A stretch of 45,954 bases of DNA, taken from positions 1 through 45,954 of IMG/VR virus record IMGVR_UViG_3300024288_000003. One strand, given 5' to 3'. Positions 16,675 to 25,883 of the stretch are shown here, one piece after another (the first letter of the stretch is position 1; every line of letters begins with the position of its first letter). The stretch comes from a virus. Below the pieces are notes generated by a model, which was not told the DNA's origin, did no database searches, and was given only the letters and a program-made list of their open reading frames with translations. Made by a program: the position numbers and the translations under genes.

Positions 16675-17379
16675 TCACTGCTTGATTACTTTTGCAACAA
16701 TTTGGCCCGCACCAAGATCAAGAGCTCCACCAGTTTCATTCTGAAATCTCAACGATACAGTGTTTGCAGAAGAGACATATGCAGTCATCATCACACCTTG
16801 GAGATCGAGAGAGAATGATGCAACTGCAATGTCTCCAAGTACTGCACCATTCACAGTAATCGTAGTTGTAGTTCCTGCACCATCTGCAAGATTAGGAGGA
16901 TCATAAGCGACGGTATTAGATAGATCAATACCAACTACATTACCATCTGTATCAGCAGTTGGAGCAACTGCATTCACCTTGATTCGGAGCCGATTCTTGG
17001 CATCATACCAGAAATGTGCCTGGGAGCCAAGAATCAAATGAGTTGTATTCCATCCACCGCCGAGTCCTAGAGTGTTTGTGAATTGTATATTTCCATCTAC
17101 ATTTCCTCCAGATCCCACACCTGCACGAAACAGAAGTGATCCGCCCGCAGCAGCTAAGAGAGCTGTGGCATTCTGTCCAGAGACAGTGAAATTAGCTGGT
17201 GTAACTCCAGTCAACGGAGCTGGATTTATTGGAGCAGAGTATCCTGGACCATATGCCCATGCATTCTTTACAGTGTAATCATTCAATGTATCAGTAACTT
17301 GCACACCTACAGCTACGCCACTCACATTCACATAAGGTGAAGCAACTGGAAGTGTAATGCCTTTATCTCTGGTAGTCAT
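16675..17379 (-). CDS. Beta-rich virion protein with common C-terminal fibre domain
   Basis: A 234-residue protein. The last 60 residues (VLGDIAVASFSLDLQGVM, AYVSSANTVSLRFQNETGG, then a Gly/Leu end) match a pattern I know from many phage virion proteins, where a small beta-sandwich ends the chain. The first half is Gly/Asn/Thr-rich. AAAGGA precedes the ATG. It lies between tailspike and tail hub and is probably a tail or fibre component. Confidence 0.62.
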   Translation of the reverse strand: MTTRDKGITLPVASPYVNVSGVAVGVQVTDTLNDYTVKNAWAYGPGYSAPINPAPLTGVTPANFTVSGQNATALLAAAGGSLLFRAGVGSGGNVDGNIQFTNTLGLGGGWNTTHLILGSQAHFWYDAKNRLRIKVNAVAPTADTDGNVVGIDLSNTVAYDPPNLADGAGTTTTITVNGAVLGDIAVASFSLDLQGVMMTAYVSSANTVSLRFQNETGGALDLGAGQIVAKVIKQ

Positions 17380-17390
17380 TTCCAGTTCCT

Positions 17391-19301
17391 TTAATTAGCT
17401 GCCATGATTTGCCAATTAGCTCCATCGCTTCTCAGAGATGCATATCTTCCTGCAACACCTGCAAGAATTGCTGTTCCTGCAGCGCCGCCAGCTAATGGAA
17501 TTACATTCGCAGAATTCGATACCACTGTGTTTGCAGTAATTGTACGAACCTGGATTTGACGACCTATAGCTGTCGCAGCTGGAGGAAGTGTAAGAGTAAC
17601 TATACCTGCTCGATTTGCAATGATTGATTCTTCTACAAGATCAATACTATAAGCAGCGGCAGTCACTGTCACCAAGGCAGCACTACCAATCCCGCCAACT
17701 GGAACATTTCCAGACATTGTAATTCTAGTAGTTTTTCCTGCTAATAGAATATCACTGGTATTATTATACTGACAAATGTTCCCAGTTAGATTAGTTACTC
17801 CGGTACTTCCACCATTATCAGTGAGACTTGCATAGATGCCATAATCTTGGAACCCACCACCAACTTGACTGCAGATGTTACCAATGATGTTTACAAGTGC
17901 AAATCCAATGGTGTTCTCTGAATGGATACCTGCATCAGCTGCAACACCAGTTCCATTTGCATAGCATTCATTTGCAGCCAAGGTTATCTGATCATTGCCT
18001 GCTTCATAAATACCATAACGACGATTGGAGTTGCATTGATTTCCAGTTGCAGAAACTCCAGTGGATCCTGAAATGTTGATACCATCCAAGAAGGATGTAA
18101 GTTCACAAGCGGAAAGTATGATTCCAGAGCAACCTTGAACTTGAATACCAACACCAGTAGTACTTGGTCCGCCGCCGAGTCTACCAATGAATCCTGTTAC
18201 AGTTACATTAGTGCAACCATTCATATACAAACCAGCTGCTGTAAGTGCAGTTGTATTGTTATGTCCGGCAGAGCAGTTAGAAACATTGATGTTGGAAGAT
18301 GCAGTAAAGAAGAATCCAGCTGAGGTACAGGCTAGTGTACGTACATTTGAGAGACTAATAGTACCATCAAGGAAAGGTACTGTCGGAATTGCAACTCCAA
18401 GGAAGCAGTGATAAATGATACAATTAGCGACAGTGACATCAGGACTGATGATTGATACACCAGTACCTCCAGCCACTGTTTCTTCAACTGCACTCCATTC
18501 CAGAAAGTTATCTGTCTGTCCGAGAACTACATTAGTCTTAAAAGCACTTACCCAGAGACCTCGGAGAAAGACACCATTCGCTACAGAGTAGATACCTACA
18601 CTTGCAACTCCAGCTCCTCCAAGTTGGCCACTGACTGCAAGATTTTCAATTGTAGTGGGAGGACCGCCTACACCATTGCAACGAATCAAACCTGTAGCAT
18701 TGTTAAATGCGGCCGGTGCCACAAGAATGCTACAGTAATTTCCTGCTCCACGAATTGTGAAATCAGATGGAACAGTAATTTGTCCTGTCAGTAGATATAC
18801 TCCAGCTGGTACAAATAGTACACCACCTGCACCAAGAGCATTGATTGCTGCCTGGAACATTGGAGTATTATTGGTGCCAGCGCCAGTATTTAAATTCCCA
18901 TCTGCGACTGCACCGAAATCTTTAACTGATACTACTTCATCTAGTTTTCTTTGAACAGTTGAAGCAGATGCTCCTGCTACAGATCTTTGAGTGTATGTCT
19001 GAGTGGATGCATCTGCAGAAGAGAGAGCTACCTGAGGGAATCCAATGATATCTACAAAATCTCCAGCAACTACACCTTCAAAGAGAGTGAAAGATGACAA
19101 AGAAGTTTCACTGAAATCTCTTCCTGAAATCTGTCTTTGCCCATTAATGAATACAAGTAGAGAGTTCGTATTAACAGTGTAAGTGAAATTTGTAATTGCA
19201 AAGAGTGTCTGTCCTGCAGATCCAATAAATGATTGAGAAACTAAAGATCCCTGAACATTTACATTGATTGTTCCGCCGGTCCCAAAGAGAGAAGCACTCA
19301 T
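17391..19301 (-). CDS. Tailspike with pectate-lyase-like beta helix
   Basis: A 636-residue protein in three parts. Residues 1-115 form a beta-rich particle-binding domain (TLFAITNFTYTVNTNSLLVF, NGQRQISGRDFSET). Around 127-140 comes VVSVKDFGAVADGN, the usual opening of pectate-lyase-3/glycosyl-hydrolase-28-like beta helices, followed by LFVPAGVYLL. A long parallel helix follows with repeated N-x-C/G turns (ANCIIYHC, NVSNCSAGHNN, TGNQCNSN). The C-terminal about 90 residues look like a trimerisation cap. Tailspikes bind and often cut host surface polysaccharide; the sugar is not predictable here. Confidence 0.87.
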   Translation of the reverse strand: MSASLFGTGGTINVNVQGSLVSQSFIGSAGQTLFAITNFTYTVNTNSLLVFINGQRQISGRDFSETSLSSFTLFEGVVAGDFVDIIGFPQVALSSADASTQTYTQRSVAGASASTVQRKLDEVVSVKDFGAVADGNLNTGAGTNNTPMFQAAINALGAGGVLFVPAGVYLLTGQITVPSDFTIRGAGNYCSILVAPAAFNNATGLIRCNGVGGPPTTIENLAVSGQLGGAGVASVGIYSVANGVFLRGLWVSAFKTNVVLGQTDNFLEWSAVEETVAGGTGVSIISPDVTVANCIIYHCFLGVAIPTVPFLDGTISLSNVRTLACTSAGFFFTASSNINVSNCSAGHNNTTALTAAGLYMNGCTNVTVTGFIGRLGGGPSTTGVGIQVQGCSGIILSACELTSFLDGINISGSTGVSATGNQCNSNRRYGIYEAGNDQITLAANECYANGTGVAADAGIHSENTIGFALVNIIGNICSQVGGGFQDYGIYASLTDNGGSTGVTNLTGNICQYNNTSDILLAGKTTRITMSGNVPVGGIGSAALVTVTAAAYSIDLVEESIIANRAGIVTLTLPPAATAIGRQIQVRTITANTVVSNSANVIPLAGGAAGTAILAGVAGRYASLRSDGANWQIMAAN

Positions 19302-19302
19302 G

Positions 19303-19893
19303 TTAGAATCCGTTCACAAGAATGTTTGCAGTCTTCAGCATAGTTAGCTGTTCCGCAACCAGTTGGCGATATGTAGTTGCTTCATCATCTTTCCCGATTG
19401 CCTTGAATACTGTAGCCGTCGCATCGAAGATAATGAAGTAAGGATGATCTAAAGCAACCCAAGATGAATATCCTACAGTAGTGAGGATCGGATTTAGGTA
19501 TGCACCAAGAAGATAGTATTGTTCTTCTGTGGAAGAATTGATCTGGATGAATGCACCGGCGCCGTAACAGATATCTGTACGCTGCATCTTATAATCATTC
19601 AGTACATTTTCAGGTACGATGATATCGAGAAGGCGGCCAGGAACATTGTTTGTGAAATCGAACTTACGAAGGTATTTGAGAGCTCTCCAATTCGCTATGA
19701 GAGCTCTATAATCCAGATTCTGAATGAATTCTGCTGTGCTAAAAGCAATTCCAGATTCGAATAGATCTTTGAAATAGTAATCACTCTGATGTGCTTTTAG
19801 CGTAGCAGCCTTGATTGCCGAACTCGTCTCAGAAACTAAATCTGGACGAGCTGTCAGAGTATAGACTTCTTGGATGAGTTCGGCGAGAGTCAT
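19303..19893 (-). CDS. Head-tail adaptor (T7 gp11-like tail tubular protein A)
   Basis: A 196-residue protein opening MTLAELIQEVYTLTARPDLV, the typical helical start of phage head-tail connector adaptors, with a WRALKYLRKF segment and the C-terminal helix AEQLTMLKTANIL. The centre has aromatic-rich strands (YYLLGAYLNPIL). AAGGA lies upstream of the ATG. It lies between capsid genes and tail proteins. Assignment rests on sequence style and position. Confidence 0.72.
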   Translation of the reverse strand: MTLAELIQEVYTLTARPDLVSETSSAIKAATLKAHQSDYYFKDLFESGIAFSTAEFIQNLDYRALIANWRALKYLRKFDFTNNVPGRLLDIIVPENVLNDYKMQRTDICYGAGAFIQINSSTEEQYYLLGAYLNPILTTVGYSSWVALDHPYFIIFDATATVFKAIGKDDEATTYRQLVAEQLTMLKTANILVNGF

Positions 19894-19896
19894 GGA

Positions 19897-20412
19897 TCAG
19901 TTTCCTTGTGCCGGGCCAGAAACATTGGTTACTGAAGTGCCAGAAGCTACAGTTCCAGTACCTCCTTGAATTGCAGGAACTGGAGCAGTCAAAGTTCCAC
20001 CAGACTTGTTTGCAGTGAGTGCCATCAATCGTGCAGCAAGAGGAATTCCAGATCCACCAGCTGCAGCATCTGCAATGTCTTTGGAAGTTGAGACATTGAG
20101 GCGAGTATTCTGATCCGAAGTTCCCATATTACGATTCGGATCACCAGCTGCAACTTCTTGTGATGCCTTATATTCTTCAATGATCTTGTGACGCAAAGCA
20201 GCCATCGGATCTACTAGAGTAGAATCAACCTCTACTTCATTCGGATCAATGAAAATGTGCGGATGGCCTGCTTTCACTTCTGAATCTAGAGTACCAATCT
20301 CCATCGGATTGTCGGTACGATAGTAACCGTTCACAAAAATACAAGGTTTGCCATTCGCGAGAATTACACTCATCGAAGGCATCGTAGATTTATACACTCG
20401 GAGCATGGTCAT
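19897..20412 (-). CDS. Hypothetical virion-module protein
   Basis: A 171-residue protein. The first 60 residues are beta-like (MSVILANGKPCIFVNGYYRT); next come LRHKIIEEYKAS and a disordered Gly/Thr/Ser-rich tail. It resembles small capsid-vertex or completion proteins found after the capsid gene, but I cannot name the family. AGGA precedes ATG 20412. Upstream lies a 113-bp gap that holds two copies of GGAGGATAG on the + strand (20500-20518 region) and no gene that I can support. Confidence 0.6.
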   Translation of the reverse strand: MTMLRVYKSTMPSMSVILANGKPCIFVNGYYRTDNPMEIGTLDSEVKAGHPHIFIDPNEVEVDSTLVDPMAALRHKIIEEYKASQEVAAGDPNRNMGTSDQNTRLNVSTSKDIADAAAGGSGIPLAARLMALTANKSGGTLTAPVPAIQGGTGTVASGTSVTNVSGPAQGN

Positions 20413-20525
20413 AATTGTTTCCTAGAGAGTTAGAACAGAGGGAGATAGGGGAGAAATGATGGAAATTTTTGTTAACTCAGAACTTCCAAACTGCGCCCTA
20501 GGAGGATAGGGAGGATAGCCTTGCG

Positions 20526-20756
20526 CTACCCGTGAACAAGTTTGATAACTTGTCCTGAATTCTGCCCACCACAACCTTGGCCGCCTGCGAAGCGAGTTGC
20601 AGCCAGAGCAGAGATTGCATTGCCAGTTTCACCAATCTGGTTATTCCCGTCTGGTACATAAACAACTGTACCACCTGCACTACGGAAACTGATCGAGGAA
20701 ATGTATCCCTCATCAGTAGCGAGCATACCAACTGGGTTAAGTTGAAGAGTTGCCAT
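20526..20756 (-). CDS. Small protein following the major capsid gene
   Basis: A 76-residue, Gly-rich, beta-like protein (GYISSISFRSAGGTVVYVPDG). A strong AAGGAG is placed ideally before the ATG, 12 bases after the capsid stop. Small beta proteins in this position often decorate the capsid, but that is inference. The C-terminus carries GGQGCGGQNSG, a flexible Cys-containing segment. Confidence 0.68.
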   Translation of the reverse strand: MATLQLNPVGMLATDEGYISSISFRSAGGTVVYVPDGNNQIGETGNAISALAATRFAGGQGCGGQNSGQVIKLVHG

Positions 20757-20767
20757 TGGCGCTCTCC

Positions 20768-21991
20768 TTAACCTGCAGCTGCTGCGGTGAGGTTATATAC
20801 GATCGAATTGGCAGGAGGATTCTTGACAACACAAGTAACTTCAGTCGTCAAAGTACCACCAACTGCATCGATACCATTGTCTGCCACATCATCAGGATTT
20901 GCATTGAACTCACGATTCTGAGTCTTCCGATCTCCAAGATATGCAAGACGGAAAGTGGAGAGATCAACTGCAACTGCCATCTTGCTCCACGATTGGTTCG
21001 AATTGAATAGAGGATGCTCAATCATTCGGAACGTACCACGAGCAGTCTTGAAAGTGGAGAATTGCAGACCATAGGAAGTCTGACCATCAACAATGTAGTA
21101 CGTACCATTCAAGCGACCAATGTTGTTGACCACTCGCTTAGCTTGTCCACCAACGAAAAGAACACGCTCATTTGCAACTTTCGGATCAGTTGCTTGGTTG
21201 AACACTGGATCCAGGAAACCTTCCAGCTGAGTGTAATTCGTGGTTGCCAATGCAGTGTTGATATTCGCAGCTGCGTAGTACGAAGGATAGTAGGACAGAT
21301 TACCTACAATGTTGATCAAACCATCCATAGTGCGGAAGGGTTGACCATTTCGTGAACCTTGAGACTTCTGACCAAAGAACAATGCTTTCTCAATGTCAGC
21401 TGCATGGAACGCTGCACAATCTTGACGAGATTCAGCAACATTGGTGTCACCTGCAATCATCATCGTTGCACGAACGGTGTCAGAAATCGCCCAAGTATTC
21501 CGGAAAATCTGGGTGAAATTGGTGACACGAACCGGATTGATAATCAGCGATTGCGGACGGAGAGATGCTTCTTCAAAAGCATTACCGACTTGGTAAAGAT
21601 TGATAGAAGCTGCAATTGCTTGAGCTGCAACCGATCCAATCGCACGCTGGACAGATACTTGGGTACCGGAAATTACACCATTGATGATGATGTTTTCACC
21701 AGTCGTATCCACCCGCATAATCATGCCAGGAAGAATGTTCGTAGTAGACAGAACAGTGAAAGTTGTATCTGCTGCAGTTTGTCCAGCTGCCGACAGAGTA
21801 AGTTGGGGAAAGAGCATAGTCTTTGTGAAGAAGCCATGCTCAACTTGCATTGCCGTATCAGAGGCAAGCATCGAGGTCATACCAAACAAAGGCGCTGTAC
21901 CATTTGGCATCAGCCGCGTGATCAGCGCAGCAAATGATTTCTTGGCAAGGTCTTGGGTGATTTGACCAGTGGTAAAGATACCAGTACTCAT
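20768..21991 (-). CDS. Major capsid protein (SU10/DUF5309-type HK97 fold)
   Basis: A 407-residue protein that fits the SU10-like major capsid family: an N-terminal helix SFAALITRLMPNGTAPLFG, an early beta region TFTVLSTTNILPGMIMRVD, the central FRNTWAISDTVRATMM helix and ALFFGQKSQG, and a basic C-terminal domain with FRMIEHPLF. It is preceded by scaffold and decoration genes and has AAGGA before ATG 21991. No N-terminal delta domain longer than a few tens of residues is present, consistent with a separate scaffold. Confidence 0.85.
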   Translation of the reverse strand: MSTGIFTTGQITQDLAKKSFAALITRLMPNGTAPLFGMTSMLASDTAMQVEHGFFTKTMLFPQLTLSAAGQTAADTTFTVLSTTNILPGMIMRVDTTGENIIINGVISGTQVSVQRAIGSVAAQAIAASINLYQVGNAFEEASLRPQSLIINPVRVTNFTQIFRNTWAISDTVRATMMIAGDTNVAESRQDCAAFHAADIEKALFFGQKSQGSRNGQPFRTMDGLINIVGNLSYYPSYYAAANINTALATTNYTQLEGFLDPVFNQATDPKVANERVLFVGGQAKRVVNNIGRLNGTYYIVDGQTSYGLQFSTFKTARGTFRMIEHPLFNSNQSWSKMAVAVDLSTFRLAYLGDRKTQNREFNANPDDVADNGIDAVGGTLTTEVTCVVKNPPANSIVYNLTAAAAG

Positions 21992-22017
21992 GTCAGTTTT
22001 CCTTAGTTATGTGAGAT

Positions 22018-22698
22018 TTAGAGAAGACCTTGCCCGAGGCCAGTGATCGTAACAGTAGGCGAGAATGTCAGCGCATTCAGATTCAGCGTTGCAGTTGCAT
22101 TCGCAGAAAGAGTGACACCAACACCAACTTGCACAGAAAGTACCGTAGTACCACCTGGAATATTGGTACCAGTAACAAGCATACCAGGAGCAAGTTGCGA
22201 AGTTTGGAACTGTGTCAATCCAGTGATTACTGCGGAACCGTTAACTTGGTTCGCTGCGAATACTTGAGTCGGCATACCATTCGTAACCGTGACAAGATAT
22301 TCTTTTACCGATGATGCATTCACAGTACCGTTGACGAGAGTAACACCAGTACCGGCTGCCATCGTATTAGCGAATGCAACTGTATTGATGAAACGGAATC
22401 GGAAAGTCAAACCATTTGGTACTGCATAACCAGAACTCAAACCTGCAGTTGCAGATTGTTGATATGAATAATTCGCTGCAAGGGCTGCAACAATATTCGC
22501 TGCAGTATCTGTAGTATCAATATAACCAGCACCTGGGCCGGTACGATTGAGAATACCACCAATGAGAAGTGCTGCAGTTAGTACACCAGCACCAGCAGTT
22601 GCAAGTGCATTGATAACTTCACCAGCTCCAATCACATCTCCAGGCAAGGCTTGCCGTTGCAGCCCACCATCAAAAATACTTGCTTTCACAACACTCAT
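22018..22698 (-). CDS. Capsid decoration/head fibre-like protein
   Basis: A 226-residue protein rich in Ala, Gly, Thr and Val with few charged residues, placed between scaffold and capsid genes, where head decoration proteins usually lie. Segments LTAALLIGGILNRTGP and TTDTAANIVAAL, then repeated beta strands such as GMLVTGTNIPGGTTVLSVQ, suggest an all-beta surface protein. GAGGA precedes the ATG. Confidence 0.7.
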   Translation of the reverse strand: MSVVKASIFDGGLQRQALPGDVIGAGEVINALATAGAGVLTAALLIGGILNRTGPGAGYIDTTDTAANIVAALAANYSYQQSATAGLSSGYAVPNGLTFRFRFINTVAFANTMAAGTGVTLVNGTVNASSVKEYLVTVTNGMPTQVFAANQVNGSAVITGLTQFQTSQLAPGMLVTGTNIPGGTTVLSVQVGVGVTLSANATATLNLNALTFSPTVTITGLGQGLL

Positions 22699-22733
22699 GA
22701 TTTTTCCTCTAAAAGGTTAATAGATCAAACAAC

Positions 22734-23531
22734 TTATTGGAGAAAAAGATTCCAATCAGTCTCACCTCGGGTTGAGGCATTTTTAACAGGATCTGGTTTG
22801 GCTGCGAAGGCATTTCCAAGAGCAAGGAAATAACCATTGACCTTTGATTCGATTTCAGCCTGAGTTGCCCCAGGATTTTTACGACTCAATTGTTCAGTCA
22901 ATGCACCAACCAAAGGTTGAACTGCGGGATTTGAAAGGAGGGGGTTGTCGGCCAGAAGATTCTCGTTTGCAGAGAATTTCCGAACCATTGCAGGGAGGTT
23001 TGCGTTGTACCGTTCTGCTTGCTTCTCCAGTGCTTGTTCCACAATTTTGGTAGTGGCAACTGCATTTTGAGCATAGACAGTTTGTGCAACTGTATTCATA
23101 GCGGTAGCAAAGGCTTTAGCAGCTCCTTCTCCTCCACCGACAATTGCTGTCAAAGCTTCAGGAGTGATTGCTTTCGAAAAGTCTACTTGCCTAGCCGATT
23201 CCAGAACTTTTTTCGGATCGAGACCAGAAAAGATTGGTTTCGTGTTCGGATCATCAGCTGCTGGGATAGGAGTATTCCAAATGTCCTTAAAAGGTTCGAA
23301 CGGGGACGGCGGAGTTTCTTGTCCAGGAGCTAGTTGTTGGGGTGCATTTGGATCAGGAACTAATCCATTTGGAGCAGTCACATTAGATGAATGAGTTCCT
23401 GGGAGTGGAGCTCCTGGATTCATAACTTGCGAAGGATTCCCACCCATTCCCGGAGTTCCAGGAGGAACGGGAGGTTGAGGATGAGTTGCGGCACCGCCGA
23501 ACAGAGATTGGATTGCGTTAAGTACAGACAT
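22734..23531 (-). CDS. Capsid scaffolding protein
   Basis: A 265-residue protein with a Pro/Gly-rich N-terminal third (PQPPVPPGTPGMGG), then helical, charged segments (KIVEQALEKQAERYNANLP, LVGALTEQLSRKNPG) and a C-terminal tail ending TDWNLFLQ. Helical, highly charged proteins between portal and capsid genes are scaffolds in many podoviruses. AGGAG precedes ATG 23531. No protease motif, so self-cleavage is not suggested. Confidence 0.75.
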   Translation of the reverse strand: MSVLNAIQSLFGGAATHPQPPVPPGTPGMGGNPSQVMNPGAPLPGTHSSNVTAPNGLVPDPNAPQQLAPGQETPPSPFEPFKDIWNTPIPAADDPNTKPIFSGLDPKKVLESARQVDFSKAITPEALTAIVGGGEGAAKAFATAMNTVAQTVYAQNAVATTKIVEQALEKQAERYNANLPAMVRKFSANENLLADNPLLSNPAVQPLVGALTEQLSRKNPGATQAEIESKVNGYFLALGNAFAAKPDPVKNASTRGETDWNLFLQ

Positions 23532-23555
23532 TTTAAATACTCCTAGAGAAGGGGA

Positions 23556-23843
23556 TTAGTTAGGGGAATGTTGAAAATCGGGAGAAGCGATGGTTTTAGT
23601 AACCTGTGCATCAAGTTCGATAAGATATCGATACACAGATAGTTGTCCCTTGAGATAGGCATCACGCTGGACAAATTCATGAGGCTTTGAAGAATCGAAT
23701 TCGAGAGCAAGAATCTGCTCTGCGATGTCAGCAAGTTCTGTTTGATAGAGTTGTTTCTGTGTGATTGTTAATTGACCTCCAGCAAGTTTTTCCAGATCAT
23801 TGAGTGTATAACGGGTAAATGTTGAGGATGCAAGAGTTGCCAT
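23556..23843 (-). CDS. Small helical protein between portal and scaffold
   Basis: A 95-residue helical protein (LNDLEKLAGGQLTITQKQLY) with many Gln and Glu. Its ATG overlaps the portal stop in TAATG, with AGGAG seven bases upstream, so it is probably coupled to portal translation. Not recognised; a head assembly role is suggested by position only. Confidence 0.68.
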   Translation of the reverse strand: MATLASSTFTRYTLNDLEKLAGGQLTITQKQLYQTELADIAEQILALEFDSSKPHEFVQRDAYLKGQLSVYRYLIELDAQVTKTIASPDFQHSPN

Positions 23844-25873
23844 TACTGAACTCCTGTAGATACGGAAGGGGAATTGACTGCTTGAACATTTATACCTGGA
23901 CCTGTGGATGCACCAGTCTGTCCAGTTGGTCCAGGAGTGTATCCATAGTCTGCAGGTTTTGGTTGCGGAGGAGGTTGGCCATTTGCTTTAGCAATCTCAA
24001 CAACTACTTGTTGCCATGCAGACATAGCTTGTTCGAATGCAACTTGTGCAGGAGATTTCTCAAAAGGTGTGAAATCAACATTCCGAGTTTTCATCAGATA
24101 ACTGAAAGCCGGTGCGAGATTGTAGGCGGCGCCAAGTTGTGGGGAAGTTGCCATCATCTGGATTGCCGCCGCGAACTCATCTCCAGAAATAGCTTTCTCA
24201 GTTGGTGTGAGACCATCTGTGATCTTATATTTCGTGGCAGTTTTACGAAGTTCTACAGGATCGATCTCAACTGAACGCTGGAGAGAAGGAGAGAAGATTG
24301 TAACACCAGCTTGGTATTGGAGAGTATTGAGCTCCAAGATCTGTTTCATTGGAGTAAATACTTGTGCCTCCAAAAGCATGGCAGTCATCTGATCTCTACC
24401 ATTCGCATGAGACATCACATCTGAATACTCGTGGAGAGTTTTATTCCCTTTAACAAACTGTCCTTGCTTGGCTTGGTTCTGTCCATTGACCATATTAGCC
24501 ATTTGCATGATCTGTGGAAGTTCTTGGAAAGCAACTACAGACTGATCATCTTTGAATGGGATGGAATAGTAAGCTTCATTGATCGGCTTACCATAACCTG
24601 CAGGACGCAGAGGAATCTTCGCATTGGGAGATTCAGAGTTTATGTGAGCTTCTGAGATGCGGGATGGATCATAGATTCCTCTATCTGAGATGGCTCGCCG
24701 GCGCGCTGCAATTGCAGAATTCACCAATGCAGTTGCAACATCTTGGAATGGTTTGGCATTCTCTGCAAGACTCTTGGTCTGGTAACCTAAACCATCTTCA
24801 TTTGGTTGACACATCAGAACTGGGAGGAAACCATGTGCATTAGTTTGACGCTCAGCGTAAATGAGAACCTGATGATTTACAATAATGAATTTCCAGATCT
24901 GAGGAGTGTTGCGAGATGGTACATTGAGGTTGAAATCTGAAGGAAGGATACGAGCATACATCGTAGTCACTTCGTAGAGATTCTGATAATTGATTGTGTT
25001 GGAGGAATTAGTCTGGAAAATCCCTGCCCACGCCAACCAATCAGTTGAGAGGAAAGGAGAACCTCCACGGATTAGAGCATTTGGATTGATCTGAGGAACA
25101 TAGTAAGATTCGATTCCCCCAATCCATCCACCAGTTGCACCAAAGAGTCCTGATTCGAATGCAGGAACCACATTCGCAACCATCTTATCTGGGAGCTCAT
25201 TGATGAATTTTTTGAGATGGATCCGAGACATGAGTTCAGTTTGTCCGATGAACTCACCATGTTTGTATACATCTGTTGGCTTGTAGCGAGTGTCCCAAAA
25301 AGTATTGTATGGATCCCAACGACGGACACAATTACCTTGCCAGATGACTTCCTTGGGTTTGCCTTCTTTACCACCCGCGAAAGATAGATCAGTTTCGATG
25401 GCTGCTGTAACTGAGCGACCCCAATCAGTTTCAACGATTCCAAGATTATATTTAAAACCATCTCTGAACATCATCATCAATTGTTGGATCCAACCTCCTC
25501 GGATTGAATTCTCTTCAATGATTGCCTGATATTGGAGAGCTGCAGATTCATCTTGTGGGGCCGCCACCCAACCAAAGATTGGTACACCTGTGAGGAAAAC
25601 AGATGATTGATAAGTTACAGCTGACTCTACTTGTGGCATCACAACTGGAACTGTAACGTTTTGGTACTTGCGAGAATCGCCATATGCATTGGCAACTCGA
25701 GCTTTAATGTTCTCAGCTGTCCAATCATTCTCTCGAATGTATGCGAGATCGATTTGTCGCATCTGCTCACGAGTGTTCCATTGCTGATTCAGCATCTGAT
25801 AACATTGGCGATGGAATTGAATGATCGCTTCTTGTGATTTTGTAGGGATGAGGATTGGAGTATTGCCAGCCAT
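23843..25873 (-). CDS. Portal protein
   Basis: A 676-residue protein with the P22-like portal style: an N-terminal helix-rich region with NTREQMRQIDLAYIREND, wing-domain residues with FKYNLGIVETDWGRSV, RRWDPYNTFWDTR, a stem/clip region, then the crown-type NGQNQAKQGQFVKG and SDVMSHANGRDQM segment (residues about 450-500), which in such portals follows helix alpha-10. The C-terminal tail is Pro/Gln/Gly-rich. It lies between terminase and scaffold genes. It forms the dodecameric channel for DNA packaging. Confidence 0.85.
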   Translation of the reverse strand: MAGNTPILIPTKSQEAIIQFHRQCYQMLNQQWNTREQMRQIDLAYIRENDWTAENIKARVANAYGDSRKYQNVTVPVVMPQVESAVTYQSSVFLTGVPIFGWVAAPQDESAALQYQAIIEENSIRGGWIQQLMMMFRDGFKYNLGIVETDWGRSVTAAIETDLSFAGGKEGKPKEVIWQGNCVRRWDPYNTFWDTRYKPTDVYKHGEFIGQTELMSRIHLKKFINELPDKMVANVVPAFESGLFGATGGWIGGIESYYVPQINPNALIRGGSPFLSTDWLAWAGIFQTNSSNTINYQNLYEVTTMYARILPSDFNLNVPSRNTPQIWKFIIVNHQVLIYAERQTNAHGFLPVLMCQPNEDGLGYQTKSLAENAKPFQDVATALVNSAIAARRRAISDRGIYDPSRISEAHINSESPNAKIPLRPAGYGKPINEAYYSIPFKDDQSVVAFQELPQIMQMANMVNGQNQAKQGQFVKGNKTLHEYSDVMSHANGRDQMTAMLLEAQVFTPMKQILELNTLQYQAGVTIFSPSLQRSVEIDPVELRKTATKYKITDGLTPTEKAISGDEFAAAIQMMATSPQLGAAYNLAPAFSYLMKTRNVDFTPFEKSPAQVAFEQAMSAWQQVVVEIAKANGQPPPQPKPADYGYTPGPTGQTGASTGPGINVQAVNSPSVSTGVQ

Positions 25874-25883
25874 GATTGGTACC

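Noticed and set aside
20490-20525. Repeated GGAGGATAG in the gap at 20413-20525
   Set aside because: Only two short copies; no dyad or promoter associated, probably a simple local duplication.
21359-21937. Open frame of 192 codons opposite the major capsid gene
   Set aside because: Cys/Arg/Ser-rich antisense shadow with no start signal.
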